A stretch of DNA of 5,996 nt from a bacterium UBP2_UBA4780 (lineage in GTDB: Bacteria; Edwardsbacteria; AC1; EtOH8). Positions 1 to 5,459 of this stretch are shown piece by piece; the stretch's first letter is position 1, and every line of letters starts with the position of its first letter. The notes under the pieces are model-generated. The model made no database searches. It was not told where the DNA came from and saw only the letters and a program-made list of their open reading frames with translations. A program made the position numbers and the translations under genes. The stretch lies in contig DHHE01000054.1 in assembly GCA_002403115.1 (NCBI GenBank), positions 1,624-7,619 on the forward strand. Direction: 5' to 3'.

Positions 1-257
1 TCTTGGTCACAAGAAAGGAACATGGTAGAAAGATCATTGGTAATACTACTTGTACTTAACCACTATAAACCTAGAAAAACCTCTTTTTTATTCTCTACCC
101 CGCGAAAATATGCATTCCCGCCTGCCGATACTGACATATTCAGTTGATTTAATTTCTTTTCGGCGGGCACGGTAGACCGAATCCATGACGGGCCGAGAAA
201 TTCTTTGGTGATCTTTTATTTAGCGTGATTCGCGTGTTTCGCGGGTCGGAAACCGAG
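1..257. other. AT-richer intergenic region, no supported gene
   Basis: This stretch lies downstream of the minus-strand operon and is clearly AT-richer than the coding part of the window. One forward frame is open from position 1 to a TGA at 145-147. Its conceptual peptide matches no family I recognise, and open frames of this length are expected by chance in AT-rich DNA. A short reverse frame is open to the left edge but has no convincing ribosome site. I found no clear GC stem followed by a T-run that would terminate the minus-strand operon. The only notable structure is the nested inverted repeat at 120-168, listed separately. Confidence 0.5.
120..168. repeat. nested inverted repeat downstream of the minus-strand operon
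   Basis: Bases 120-128 pair with 160-168 over 9 positions, including one G-U if read as plus-strand RNA. Enclosed is a perfect 5-bp hairpin, ACTGA (130-134) with TCAGT (140-144), around a CATAT loop. No T-run follows on either strand, so it does not qualify as a standard intrinsic terminator. It could be a transcript-end stabilising structure for the operon ending at 258, or the remnant of a small repeat element. The pairing is seen in the sequence; any function is inference. Confidence 0.4.
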
Positions 258-566
258 CTATAAGGCGATAATCGCCAGCATGACCAGGAACCCCGCCCAG
301 ACCGCGGCCAGCAGCAGGGCCCCCGCCCGGCCCCCCAGCCTTTTCGCGACCGTGAACCTGATGCCCAGGAGGCCGTGGGTGATTATCATCAAACCGAGAG
401 CCAGGACCGCCCACGGCCCGACGTGCAGGGCCGAGGCCAGGCCGCTCTCCTCCACACCGACCCGGCCCATGGCCCACAGCCCGGTCAGCAACTGGGCGGG
501 CAGCAGGAAGAGCATGGCCCAGCCCAGGGCCCTGTGGATCCTGGTGAGGACGATCTGCCTCACCAT
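258..566 (-). CDS. small three-helix membrane protein, b-type cytochrome anchor-like
   Basis: A 102-residue, very hydrophobic protein with three predicted membrane helices at about residues 12-33, 47-70 and 82-101. Three histidines sit at helix starts or within helices: H11 (in RIHRALGW), H48 and H64. The stretch H64-G-L-L-G-I-R resembles the heme-ligand H-x-x-x-G-I-R region of SdhC-type succinate dehydrogenase/fumarate reductase cytochrome b subunits, and the N-terminus recalls b561-type R-x-H-R segments. It is shorter than usual SdhC, and no SdhA/B-like genes are present here. A GGGAGGG ribosome site lies 6 nt before the ATG. It is the last gene of the operon, 33 nt after the rubredoxin gene, which fits a membrane redox role. 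Heme binding is inferred; it may be just a small membrane protein of unknown function. Confidence 0.75.
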   Translation of the reverse strand: MVRQIVLTRIHRALGWAMLFLLPAQLLTGLWAMGRVGVEESGLASALHVGPWAVLALGLMIITHGLLGIRFTVAKRLGGRAGALLLAAVWAGFLVMLAIIAL

Positions 567-599
567 CGGCGCCCTCCCGGCCGGCCCCGGTCCAAGTTG

Positions 600-767
600 C
601 TACTCATCCTCCTCGATCATCTCGAACATGTCCTGGGAGGCCCCGCAGTCCGGGCACACCCAGTCCAGCGGCAGATTGTCGAAGTAGGTCCCCGGCCGGA
701 TGTCGCTGTCCGGATCGCCCAGGTCGGGGTTGTACATGTAACCGCAGACTGTGCAGCGCCAGATCAT
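600..767 (-). CDS. rubredoxin
   Basis: A 55-residue protein and a full-length classical rubredoxin, a small cytoplasmic one-electron carrier with a single iron bound by four cysteines. The iron-binding knuckles are C5-x-x-C8-G-Y and C38-P-x-C41-G. The family hallmark residues between them are also present: the GDPDSDI-P-GT stretch (residues 18-27) and D35-W36-V37 just before the second knuckle. The acidic C-terminus is typical. A GAGG ribosome site lies 8 nt before the ATG. It sits 30 nt after the TPR/PD40 lipoprotein gene and 33 nt before the three-helix membrane protein gene, so it is probably co-transcribed with both. In anaerobes rubredoxins feed oxygen or peroxide reductases and other partners; none is encoded nearby except possibly the small membrane protein. 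The family call is secure; the partner is unknown. Confidence 0.97.
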   Translation of the reverse strand: MIWRCTVCGYMYNPDLGDPDSDIRPGTYFDNLPLDWVCPDCGASQDMFEMIEEDE

Positions 768-797
768 GTCAGGATCCTCGCTATTGGTTTCCGCTGA

Positions 798-1964
798 TTA
801 TTCCCGCTCGATGGCCGCCAGGATCTCCTCCCTGGTCATCAGCCGGTCCAGGTGCATCAGGTAGATGTCGCGGTCGCCGCCGCGGTTGGAGTCGTAGAGC
901 AGGCGCTTTCCGTCCGGGGAGAAGCCGAAGCCGAACTCCTGGGACGGGCTGGCCGTCAGCCTGACGGAGGCGCCGTCCCTGACCCGCAGCAGGTACAGCT
1001 CGTCGTTCCCCTCGCGCGACGAGGTGAAGAGCAGATGCTCGCCGTCCGGGGAGAGCACGGTCGGCAGGCCGGCCCGGAACGGCGGGCAGGCCAGGGCCTG
1101 CTTGGGCCCGCCCTCGGCCGGGGCGGTGAACAGCGCCACCTGGTTCTCCCTCTCCTCCTGCACCAGCAACCGGTCCCGGCGCACCGAGAAGTGGATCTTG
1201 TTGAGGTCGTCATCGAATACCCGGTGCAGGCCCCGCTCCCGGCCGCTGCCCGCCCCCAGGACGTCGGCCGAGTAGATGCGGTACTTGTCCTCGCGGTCCG
1301 AGATGAACAGCACCCGTCCGCCGTCAGGCGAGAAGGCCGGCAGCCCGTCCTCTCCCGGATGATGGGTCAGGCGGCGCTGGGCGGACGTCCCCAGGTCCAG
1401 GAGATAGATCTCGTCGTTGCCGTCGCGGTCGGAGACGAAGGCCAGCGTCCGGCCGTCGGGGGAGAAGGAGGGCGCGTAATCGACGCCCCGGTTGTCGGTC
1501 AGGCGCCGCTGGCCGCCGCCGTCGGCCTCCATCAGGTATATCTCGGTGTTGCCGTCGCGCTTGGAGCTGAAGGCGATCATGGCGCCGTCGGCCGAGATGG
1601 CCGGGAAGGCGTCGTTGCCGCGGGCCGAGGTCAGCCGTGACGAGGGATACGGCTCCAGCCCCAGGTAGCCGGCCGTCTTCTGCCTGAGGAAGCGGTCGTC
1701 GGCCAGGTCCGGGCTCAGCTTGCACAGAATCCGGTACTGCCTGAGGGCCGGCCCGGCCGAATCGCTCCGGCAATAGGCCAGGGCCAGGCCGTGGTGGGCC
1801 CGGGCGTCCCGGGGTGCGGCGTTGATCGCCTGGCTGAACTGCTGGACGGCCCGCTCCAGGTCGCCCAGCTCCAGGAACTCGTGGCCCTTCCCGATGTGCC
1901 GGTCGCGCCCGCAGGCGGCCAGGGCCGGCAGCAGCAGCCATATCCAATTCCGCCAGGGCCTCAT
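798..1964 (-). CDS. TPR and six-bladed TolB-like (PD40) propeller lipoprotein
   Basis: A 388-residue predicted lipoprotein. Residues 1-18 form a signal peptide ending in the lipobox L15-A16-A17-C18. Residues about 28-95 look like tetratricopeptide helices (LGDLERAVQQFSQAI, then ARAHHGLALAY). Residues about 115-371 carry six PD40/WD40-like propeller units with the core [AFG]-S-P-D-G...-S-D-R-D-G-N-D-E-I-Y-L. The cores begin near residues 122, 166, 210, 258 (degenerate, lacking SPDG), 303 and 347, so a closed six-bladed propeller like TolB is likely. It lacks TolB's N-terminal domain, and no tol-pal genes are nearby, so tolB is not assigned. The ATG overlaps the previous gene's TGA as ATGA, implying translational coupling. 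Most likely a periplasmic, membrane-anchored protein-interaction scaffold; its partner is unknown. Confidence 0.9.
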   Translation of the reverse strand: MRPWRNWIWLLLPALAACGRDRHIGKGHEFLELGDLERAVQQFSQAINAAPRDARAHHGLALAYCRSDSAGPALRQYRILCKLSPDLADDRFLRQKTAGYLGLEPYPSSRLTSARGNDAFPAISADGAMIAFSSKRDGNTEIYLMEADGGGQRRLTDNRGVDYAPSFSPDGRTLAFVSDRDGNDEIYLLDLGTSAQRRLTHHPGEDGLPAFSPDGGRVLFISDREDKYRIYSADVLGAGSGRERGLHRVFDDDLNKIHFSVRRDRLLVQEERENQVALFTAPAEGGPKQALACPPFRAGLPTVLSPDGEHLLFTSSREGNDELYLLRVRDGASVRLTASPSQEFGFGFSPDGKRLLYDSNRGGDRDIYLMHLDRLMTREEILAAIERE

Positions 1965-2662
1965 TTTCCAGGTTTCCTCGTTTTCTTGGCTGGCGCCTTC
2001 TTGGCCGCCGCCTTGGCCGGCGCCCGGAGCTGTTCCCAGTCGAACAGGGCCAGCAGGTTTTCCGACGCGGTGTACGTCAATATCTGCCTTTCCAGCACCA
2101 TCTGGTTGTAGAGCCGCATCTCCTCCAGGTTCTTCCGGCTCAGGGCCGCAAGCTGGGGCCTCAGGGCTTCCAGCAGCCGGGCGGCGCGAAGGAGGCGGCC
2201 GTTGAGCTCGTCCAGCTCGGCCTGGTGTCTGGACCGGGCCAGGGAGTTTCCGCTGATCTGCCTCTCGATGCGGTCGATCTCCCCCGCCGCCTCACGGTGG
2301 TCGGCCAGGGCCCGGACGGCCTGCGACTCCGACTGGATGAAGGCCACCTGGGTAAGCAGGCTTGAGTCCATCCTGGCCAGGAAGTCCTGGTGCTTGGGAA
2401 GGTTGCCCATGGCCGCCAGCTCCTGGCGCATCAGCTGGCCGCGCTTGACTATGTCCCCGTATTTCGCCAGGCTTGCCGCCAGCCTGTCCGCCGGCGAGGA
2501 CTTGATCTCGGCCCGAAGCCGGGAGATCTCCTGGGTGAGGACATAGTAATTAAGGGCCGCCGGCATGATGCTCTGGGAGACCACCTTCTCGGTCTTGGAG
2601 CAGCCAGCCAGGGCCAGGCTCGCCAGAGCCAGGGCCGCAATCCTGACGGTTGTGCCTGTCAT
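1961..2662 (-). CDS. coiled-coil lipoprotein with Lys/Ala-rich C-terminal tail
   Basis: A 233-residue predicted lipoprotein of unknown function. The signal peptide (residues 1-20) ends in the lipobox L18-A19-G20-C21. The body is strongly helical with long heptad-like stretches, for example around residues 130-200 (LDELNGRLLRAARLLEALR and following), suggesting an extended coiled coil. The last 20 residues are rich in Lys, Ala and Pro (PAKAAAKKAPAKKTRKPGK), a very basic tail unusual on a lipoprotein. The start is set at the ATG ending at 2662, which puts GAAGGA 9 nt upstream and the signal peptide at the N-terminus. An upstream in-frame ATG at 2714-2716 would add 18 polar residues that spoil the signal. 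It is the first gene of the four-gene operon and overlaps the next by 4 nt. No family is recognised. Confidence 0.85.
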   Translation of the reverse strand: MTGTTVRIAALALASLALAGCSKTEKVVSQSIMPAALNYYVLTQEISRLRAEIKSSPADRLAASLAKYGDIVKRGQLMRQELAAMGNLPKHQDFLARMDSSLLTQVAFIQSESQAVRALADHREAAGEIDRIERQISGNSLARSRHQAELDELNGRLLRAARLLEALRPQLAALSRKNLEEMRLYNQMVLERQILTYTASENLLALFDWEQLRAPAKAAAKKAPAKKTRKPGK

Positions 2663-2687
2663 GTGTCGCCGTCCTTCATGATTGGAT

Positions 2688-2716
2688 TTTATTCGCCGGC
2701 AGCCAAAAACCGACAA
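2688..2716 (-). promoter_or_regulatory. candidate sigma-70-type promoter for the minus-strand operon
   Basis: Read on the minus strand, TTGTCG (plus 2711-2716) and AATAAA (plus 2688-2693) are spaced by 17 nt. Each matches 4 of 6 consensus bases. Transcription would begin near 2681, about 19 nt before the lipoprotein ATG. It is modest, but it is the best-placed candidate in the divergent spacer. Confidence 0.33.
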
Positions 2717-2727
2717 TAAATTATCGG
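2710..2727. promoter_or_regulatory. imperfect palindrome, possible operator
   Basis: CCGACAA-TAAA-TTATCGG is an 18-bp inverted repeat with 7-nt arms (6 of 7 matching) lying between the divergent genes. It overlaps the candidate minus-strand -35 element and sits just upstream of the lpxH promoter. Its size and position suit a dimeric regulator site, but no regulator gene is in the window. Confidence 0.28.
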
Positions 2728-2740
2728 AAAACGATTGCCC

Positions 2741-2770
2741 TTTACTTTATGCTGCCATTTGTTTTATAAT
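2741..2770 (+). promoter_or_regulatory. sigma-70-type promoter for lpxH-eno-ftsB
   Basis: A perfect TATAAT -10 box (2765-2770) has TTTACT (2741-2746, 4 of 6 consensus bases) 18 nt upstream. The start point would be near 2777, giving a leader of only about 20 nt before the lpxH ATG. The surroundings are AT-rich, in contrast to the flanking genes. Confidence 0.6.
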
Positions 2771-2797
2771 GGTTAACAATAGCATGAATGCCAGTTG

Positions 2798-3538
2798 ATG
2801 TCAAGAACGATATATCTGATTTCCGACGCCCATCTGGGCGCCGGCAGCCCCGAGCAGGAGGCCAGGAAGCTTCGGATGCTGGCCGCCCTTTTCCGCCGGG
2901 TGGCCGATGAAAAGGCCTCGCTGGCGGTGCTGGGCGACCTGTTCGACTTCTGGTTCGAGTACCGCAGCGTAGTCCAGATCGAGCATCTCGAGGCCGTCCG
3001 CCTGCTGGAGGACCTCCGTTCCCGGGGCTGCCGGATCTCGATGGTGGCCGGCAACCACGACTTCTGGCTGGGCGACTTCATCCGCCGCCGACTGGGCATC
3101 GAGGTGGCCATGGATCGCCTGGTCGTGGAGCAGGACGGCCGCCGCGTCCTCCTGGCCCACGGCGACGGCCTGGGGCCGGGGGACCTGGGCTACAAGCTCC
3201 TCAAGGCCGTGCTGCGGTTCCCGGCCAACATCTGGCTCTACCGCCTGCTGCATCCCGACCTGGGCATACCGCTGGCCAAGTGGTTCTCCCGGATATCGCG
3301 CGACCACTTCACCAAGGACCGCTGCCTCAAGGGCGACCCCCTGTGGCAGGCCGCCCGGGAGAAATTCCGCCAGGGTTTCGACGCCGTGGTTCTGGGCCAC
3401 GTCCACCTCCCGTCGCTGCGCCAGGAGGAAGGGAAGACCTACTGCAACCTGGGGGATTTCATCACCCATTTCACCTACGGAAGGCTGCGGGGCGGGATGT
3501 TGACCCTGGAGCGGATGGAAGAGGACATCACAACATAA
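2798..3538 (+). CDS. lpxH: UDP-2,3-diacylglucosamine diphosphatase (LpxH)
   Basis: A 246-residue calcineurin-like phosphoesterase. LpxH hydrolyses UDP-2,3-diacylglucosamine to lipid X and UMP at the inner face of the cytoplasmic membrane, the fourth step of lipid A synthesis. All metal-ligand blocks are present: D10-x-H12, G46-D47, G85-N86-H87-D88, H121-G-D and G200-H-V-H203. The LpxH-like central insert is also there (YKLLKAVLR, then HPDLGIPLAKWFSR and SRDHF). Length agrees with the E. coli enzyme (about 240 residues). The ATG at 2798 is chosen; a TTG at 2795 would add one residue, and an in-frame stop lies at 2780-2782. No clear Shine-Dalgarno precedes either. The stop codon overlaps the eno ribosome site. 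Other calcineurin-like phosphoesterases share the metal motifs, but the insert and length favour LpxH. Confidence 0.9.
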   Translation: MSRTIYLISDAHLGAGSPEQEARKLRMLAALFRRVADEKASLAVLGDLFDFWFEYRSVVQIEHLEAVRLLEDLRSRGCRISMVAGNHDFWLGDFIRRRLGIEVAMDRLVVEQDGRRVLLAHGDGLGPGDLGYKLLKAVLRFPANIWLYRLLHPDLGIPLAKWFSRISRDHFTKDRCLKGDPLWQAAREKFRQGFDAVVLGHVHLPSLRQEEGKTYCNLGDFITHFTYGRLRGGMLTLERMEEDITT

Positions 3539-3543
3539 AGGAG
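3537..3543 (+). promoter_or_regulatory. eno ribosome binding site overlapping the lpxH stop codon
   Basis: AAAGGAG lies 7 nt before the enolase ATG and begins inside the lpxH TAA (3536-3538). This places both genes on one transcript and allows terminating ribosomes to reload. Confidence 0.85.
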
Positions 3544-3550
3544 CCTAAAA

Positions 3551-4831
3551 ATGCCGGCCATCAAGACGATCTTCGCCCGGGAGATCCTGGATTCCCGGGG
3601 AAACCCCACCGTGGAGGTGGACTGCCTGCTGTCCGACGGCAGCCGGGGGCGGGCGGCCGTGCCCTCGGGCGCCTCCACCGGCGTCCACGAGGCCCTGGAG
3701 CTGCGCGACGGAGACAAGAAGCGCTACGGGGGCAAGGGCGTGCTCAAGGCGGTGGATAACGCCAACGGCCTTATCGGCCCGGCCCTGGCCGGCCGGGAGG
3801 CCGGCGACCAGAAGGCGGTGGATCAGGCCATGCTGGAGCTGGACGGAACGCCCAACAAGTCCAAGCTGGGCGCCAACGCCATCCTGGGAGTCAGCCTGGC
3901 GGTGGCCCGGGCCGCGGCAGCCGCCGCCGGCCAGCCCCTCTACCGCTACCTGGGCGGCCCTGACGCCGCGGTCATGCCGGTTCCCATGTTCAACATTATG
4001 AACGGCGGGGCGCACGCCAACTGGCAGGGAACCGACCTCCAGGAGTTCATGATCGCCCCCCTGGGCGCCCCGAATTTCCGCGAGGCCCTGCGCTGGGGAG
4101 CCGAGACCTACCACGCCCTCAAGGGCGTCCTCAAGGAAAAGGGCTATTCCACCGGGGTGGGCGATGAGGGCGGATTCGCCCCGGCCCTCAAGACCAACGC
4201 CGAGGCCCTGGACCTGATCGTCCTGGCCATCGAGAAGGCCGGCTACCGGCCGGGCGAGCAGATCTCCCTGGCCTTGGACCCGGCCTCCAGCGGTTTCTAC
4301 GAGGACGGGCAGTACCACCTGAGGACCGAGGGCCGGAAGATCAGCTCGGCCCAGATGGTGGACATGTACGACCAGTGGTCGAGGAAGTACCCCATCATAG
4401 TGCTGGAGGACGGCCTGGCCGAGGACGACTGGGACGGATGGAAGCTGCTGTACCAGAAGCTGGGCGAAAGGATGGAACTGGTGGGCGACGACCTGTTCGT
4501 CACCAACGTCAAGCGCATCGCCAAGGGGATCGAGGAGAAGGTGGCCAACGCCGTCCTCATCAAGCTCAACCAGATCGGGAGCGTCACCGAGACGGTGGCC
4601 GCCATCGACATGGCCTACCGGGCGGGCTGGGGGGCCATGGTCTCCCACCGCAGCGGCGAGACGGTCGACAGCTTCATCGCCGACTTCACCGTGGCCATGA
4701 AGACCGGACACCTCAAGACCGGGGCCCCCTGCCGGGGAGAGCGTGTGGAGAAGTACAACCAGCTGATGCGGATCGAGGAGGAGCTGGGCTCCCGGGCGGG
4801 TTACGCCGGGCGCTCGGCCTTCAAGATCTGA
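3551..4831 (+). CDS. eno: enolase (phosphopyruvate hydratase)
   Basis: A 426-residue complete enolase, which interconverts 2-phosphoglycerate and phosphoenolpyruvate in the cytoplasm; in some bacteria it is also an RNA degradosome component. Conserved blocks appear in order: the mobile SGASTGVHEALELRDGD loop (39-55), NGGAHA (151-156), QEFMI with catalytic E165, GDEGGFAP with E206, the metal ligands D243 (ALDPASS), E286 (LEDGL) and D313/D314 (VGDDLFVTN), catalytic K338 in LIKLNQIGS, SHRSGET (365-371), and substrate-binding K389 in LKTGAPCRGERVEKYN. Length is normal for the family and no active-site residue appears to be missing. The gene lies 12 nt after lpxH with a strong AAAGGAG site and is followed 47 nt later by an ftsB-like gene, an eno-ftsB order also found in E. 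coli. Confidence 0.99.
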   Translation: MPAIKTIFAREILDSRGNPTVEVDCLLSDGSRGRAAVPSGASTGVHEALELRDGDKKRYGGKGVLKAVDNANGLIGPALAGREAGDQKAVDQAMLELDGTPNKSKLGANAILGVSLAVARAAAAAAGQPLYRYLGGPDAAVMPVPMFNIMNGGAHANWQGTDLQEFMIAPLGAPNFREALRWGAETYHALKGVLKEKGYSTGVGDEGGFAPALKTNAEALDLIVLAIEKAGYRPGEQISLALDPASSGFYEDGQYHLRTEGRKISSAQMVDMYDQWSRKYPIIVLEDGLAEDDWDGWKLLYQKLGERMELVGDDLFVTNVKRIAKGIEEKVANAVLIKLNQIGSVTETVAAIDMAYRAGWGAMVSHRSGETVDSFIADFTVAMKTGHLKTGAPCRGERVEKYNQLMRIEEELGSRAGYAGRSAFKI

Positions 4832-4867
4832 TGACGGATGGACCCGGGAAACAGTAGACAAGTGCCC

Positions 4868-4872
4868 GGAGG
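4868..4872 (+). promoter_or_regulatory. ribosome binding site deciding the ftsB-like start
   Basis: GGAGG is followed by two consecutive ATG codons, at 4876 and 4879. The spacing is 3 nt to the first and 6 nt to the second, so the second is better placed. The difference is one methionine. Confidence 0.6.
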
Positions 4873-4878
4873 GGGATG

Positions 4879-5205
4879 ATGCCTGCCGGCGGCCGGGCGC
4901 GGGGAAGGCGGAGAAGGCTCCTGGCGGCGGTGATGCTGGGGGCCCTGGCCGCTTTTTTGGTGATCTTCGGCACCGGCCCCTACGGCTGGATCAACATGGT
5001 CCGGGTCAACCGCCAGCAGGCCCGGCTCCGCCGTGAGCTGATGGTGAACATGGCCCGCAACGAGCTGCTGAGACGGGAGATCAAGAGGATGAAGGAGGAC
5101 AGCCTCTACCTGGAGACCAAGGCCAGGGAGAGGTACGGCCTGGTCAAGCCCGGCGAAACCTCGTACCGCTTCTACCCGGCCGATTCGCTCAAGAGCAGGC
5201 CGTAA
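4879..5205 (+). CDS. ftsB: FtsB/DivIC-family cell division protein
   Basis: A 108-residue bitopic membrane protein of the FtsB/DivIC (septum formation initiator) family, which joins FtsL and FtsQ in the divisome and helps activate septal peptidoglycan synthesis. A short basic cytoplasmic N-terminus (residues 6-13, Arg-rich) precedes one membrane helix (about 14-32). A heptad-like coiled coil follows (about 40-75), then the family's C-terminal motif KARERYGLVKPGET (81-94), close to the R-N-E-L...R-P-G-E-T of E. coli FtsB. Length matches FtsB (about 103 residues). The start at 4879 gives the better Shine-Dalgarno spacing; ATG 4876 is the alternative. It follows eno by 47 nt, as eno-ftsB does in E. 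coli, which supports ftsB over divIC. No ispD follows; a tRNA unit does. Family is secure, the exact symbol less so. Confidence 0.88.
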   Translation: MPAGGRARGRRRRLLAAVMLGALAAFLVIFGTGPYGWINMVRVNRQQARLRRELMVNMARNELLRREIKRMKEDSLYLETKARERYGLVKPGETSYRFYPADSLKSRP

Positions 5206-5262
5206 GGCCGGCCCCGAAGCCCTGACATCAGCATTAAGCTGTCACATTCGTCCACAAAGCAC

Positions 5263-5291
5263 TTGACATGCCGCCGGCCGTATGGTAATAT
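5263..5291 (+). promoter_or_regulatory. strong sigma-70-type promoter of the Met tRNA unit
   Basis: A perfect TTGACA -35 box (5263-5268) is followed after 17 nt by TAATAT (5286-5291, 4 of 6). A TATTAT at 5289-5294 is a closer match (5 of 6), but its spacing is 20 nt. Transcription would begin near 5298, about 9 nt before the mature tRNA end. It shows that the tRNA unit has its own promoter, separate from the lpxH-eno-ftsB operon. Confidence 0.7.
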
Positions 5292-5306
5292 TATTATGAT
5301 TGACGT

Positions 5307-5383
5307 CGCGGGGTGGAGCAGCCTGGTAGCTCGTTGGGCCCATAACCCAAAGGTCGGAGGTTCAAATCCTCCCCCCGCTACCA
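5307..5383 (+). tRNA. initiator tRNA-fMet (anticodon CAT), with C33
   Basis: A 77-nt tRNA with encoded CCA (5381-5383). The acceptor arm 5308-5313 pairs with 5373-5378. The anticodon CAT is at 5341-5343. Initiator hallmarks are visible: no Watson-Crick pair at 1-72 (C5307 opposite T5379), three G-C pairs closing the anticodon stem (GGG 5336-5338 with CCC 5346-5348), and the purine-pyrimidine A11-T24 pair in the D stem. It would carry formyl-methionine to the ribosomal P site. The oddity is position 33, just before the anticodon, which reads C (5340) where bacterial tRNAs almost always have T. All stems are otherwise intact, so it does not look like a decayed copy. It is the first gene of the unit driven by the promoter at 5263. 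Confidence 0.95.
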
Positions 5384-5386
5384 ATA

Positions 5387-5440
5387 AAAGTGATAAGGGA
5401 CGAGAGAAAAGGGATAAGGCCCTTAGTAATTCGTCTCTTT
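5387..5440 (+). repeat. left arm of the long inverted repeat around the four-helix-bundle gene
   Basis: Bases 5387-5413 match the reverse complement of 5837-5863 in 21 of 27 positions without a gap, including runs AAAGTG, AGGGA and AAAAGGG. Bases 5428-5440 match the reverse complement of 5811-5823 in 11 of 13, with a further G-U possible in RNA. The intervening 14 and 13 nt would form an internal loop. The arm is purine-rich and contains GATAAGG twice, 21 nt apart. Confidence 0.65.
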
Positions 5441-5459
5441 TTAATTACAAGGTTCCCGG

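Noticed and set aside
375..797. Forward open frames across the rubredoxin and membrane-protein genes
   Set aside because: They run antisense to two well-supported genes with ribosome sites and have Pro/Arg/Gln-rich translations typical of shadow frames.
852..1640. A 262-codon forward open frame opposite the propeller lipoprotein
   Set aside because: Its regularity mirrors the PD40 repeats on the other strand; it has no domain of its own and lies wholly inside the real gene.
798..1964. Assignment as tolB
   Set aside because: The propeller is similar, but the N-terminal domain is replaced by a lipobox and TPR region, and no tol-pal genes adjoin.
2801..3469. A 222-codon minus-strand open frame opposite lpxH
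   Set aside because: It is an antisense shadow; lpxH has every metal-binding motif in the forward frame.
3545..4861. A 438-codon open frame on the minus strand opposite enolase
   Set aside because: It is a GC-rich shadow of eno, with low-complexity Gly/Val/His-rich translation and no recognisable family; eno is beyond doubt.
5198..5213. Possible terminator after the ftsB-like gene (GGCC-GTAA-GGCC)
   Set aside because: The stem is only 4 bp and no T-run follows; the ORF stop codon lies in its loop.
5172..5384. A minus-strand open frame containing GGGFEPPTFGL
   Set aside because: This is the familiar spurious translation of the antisense strand of a tRNA gene.
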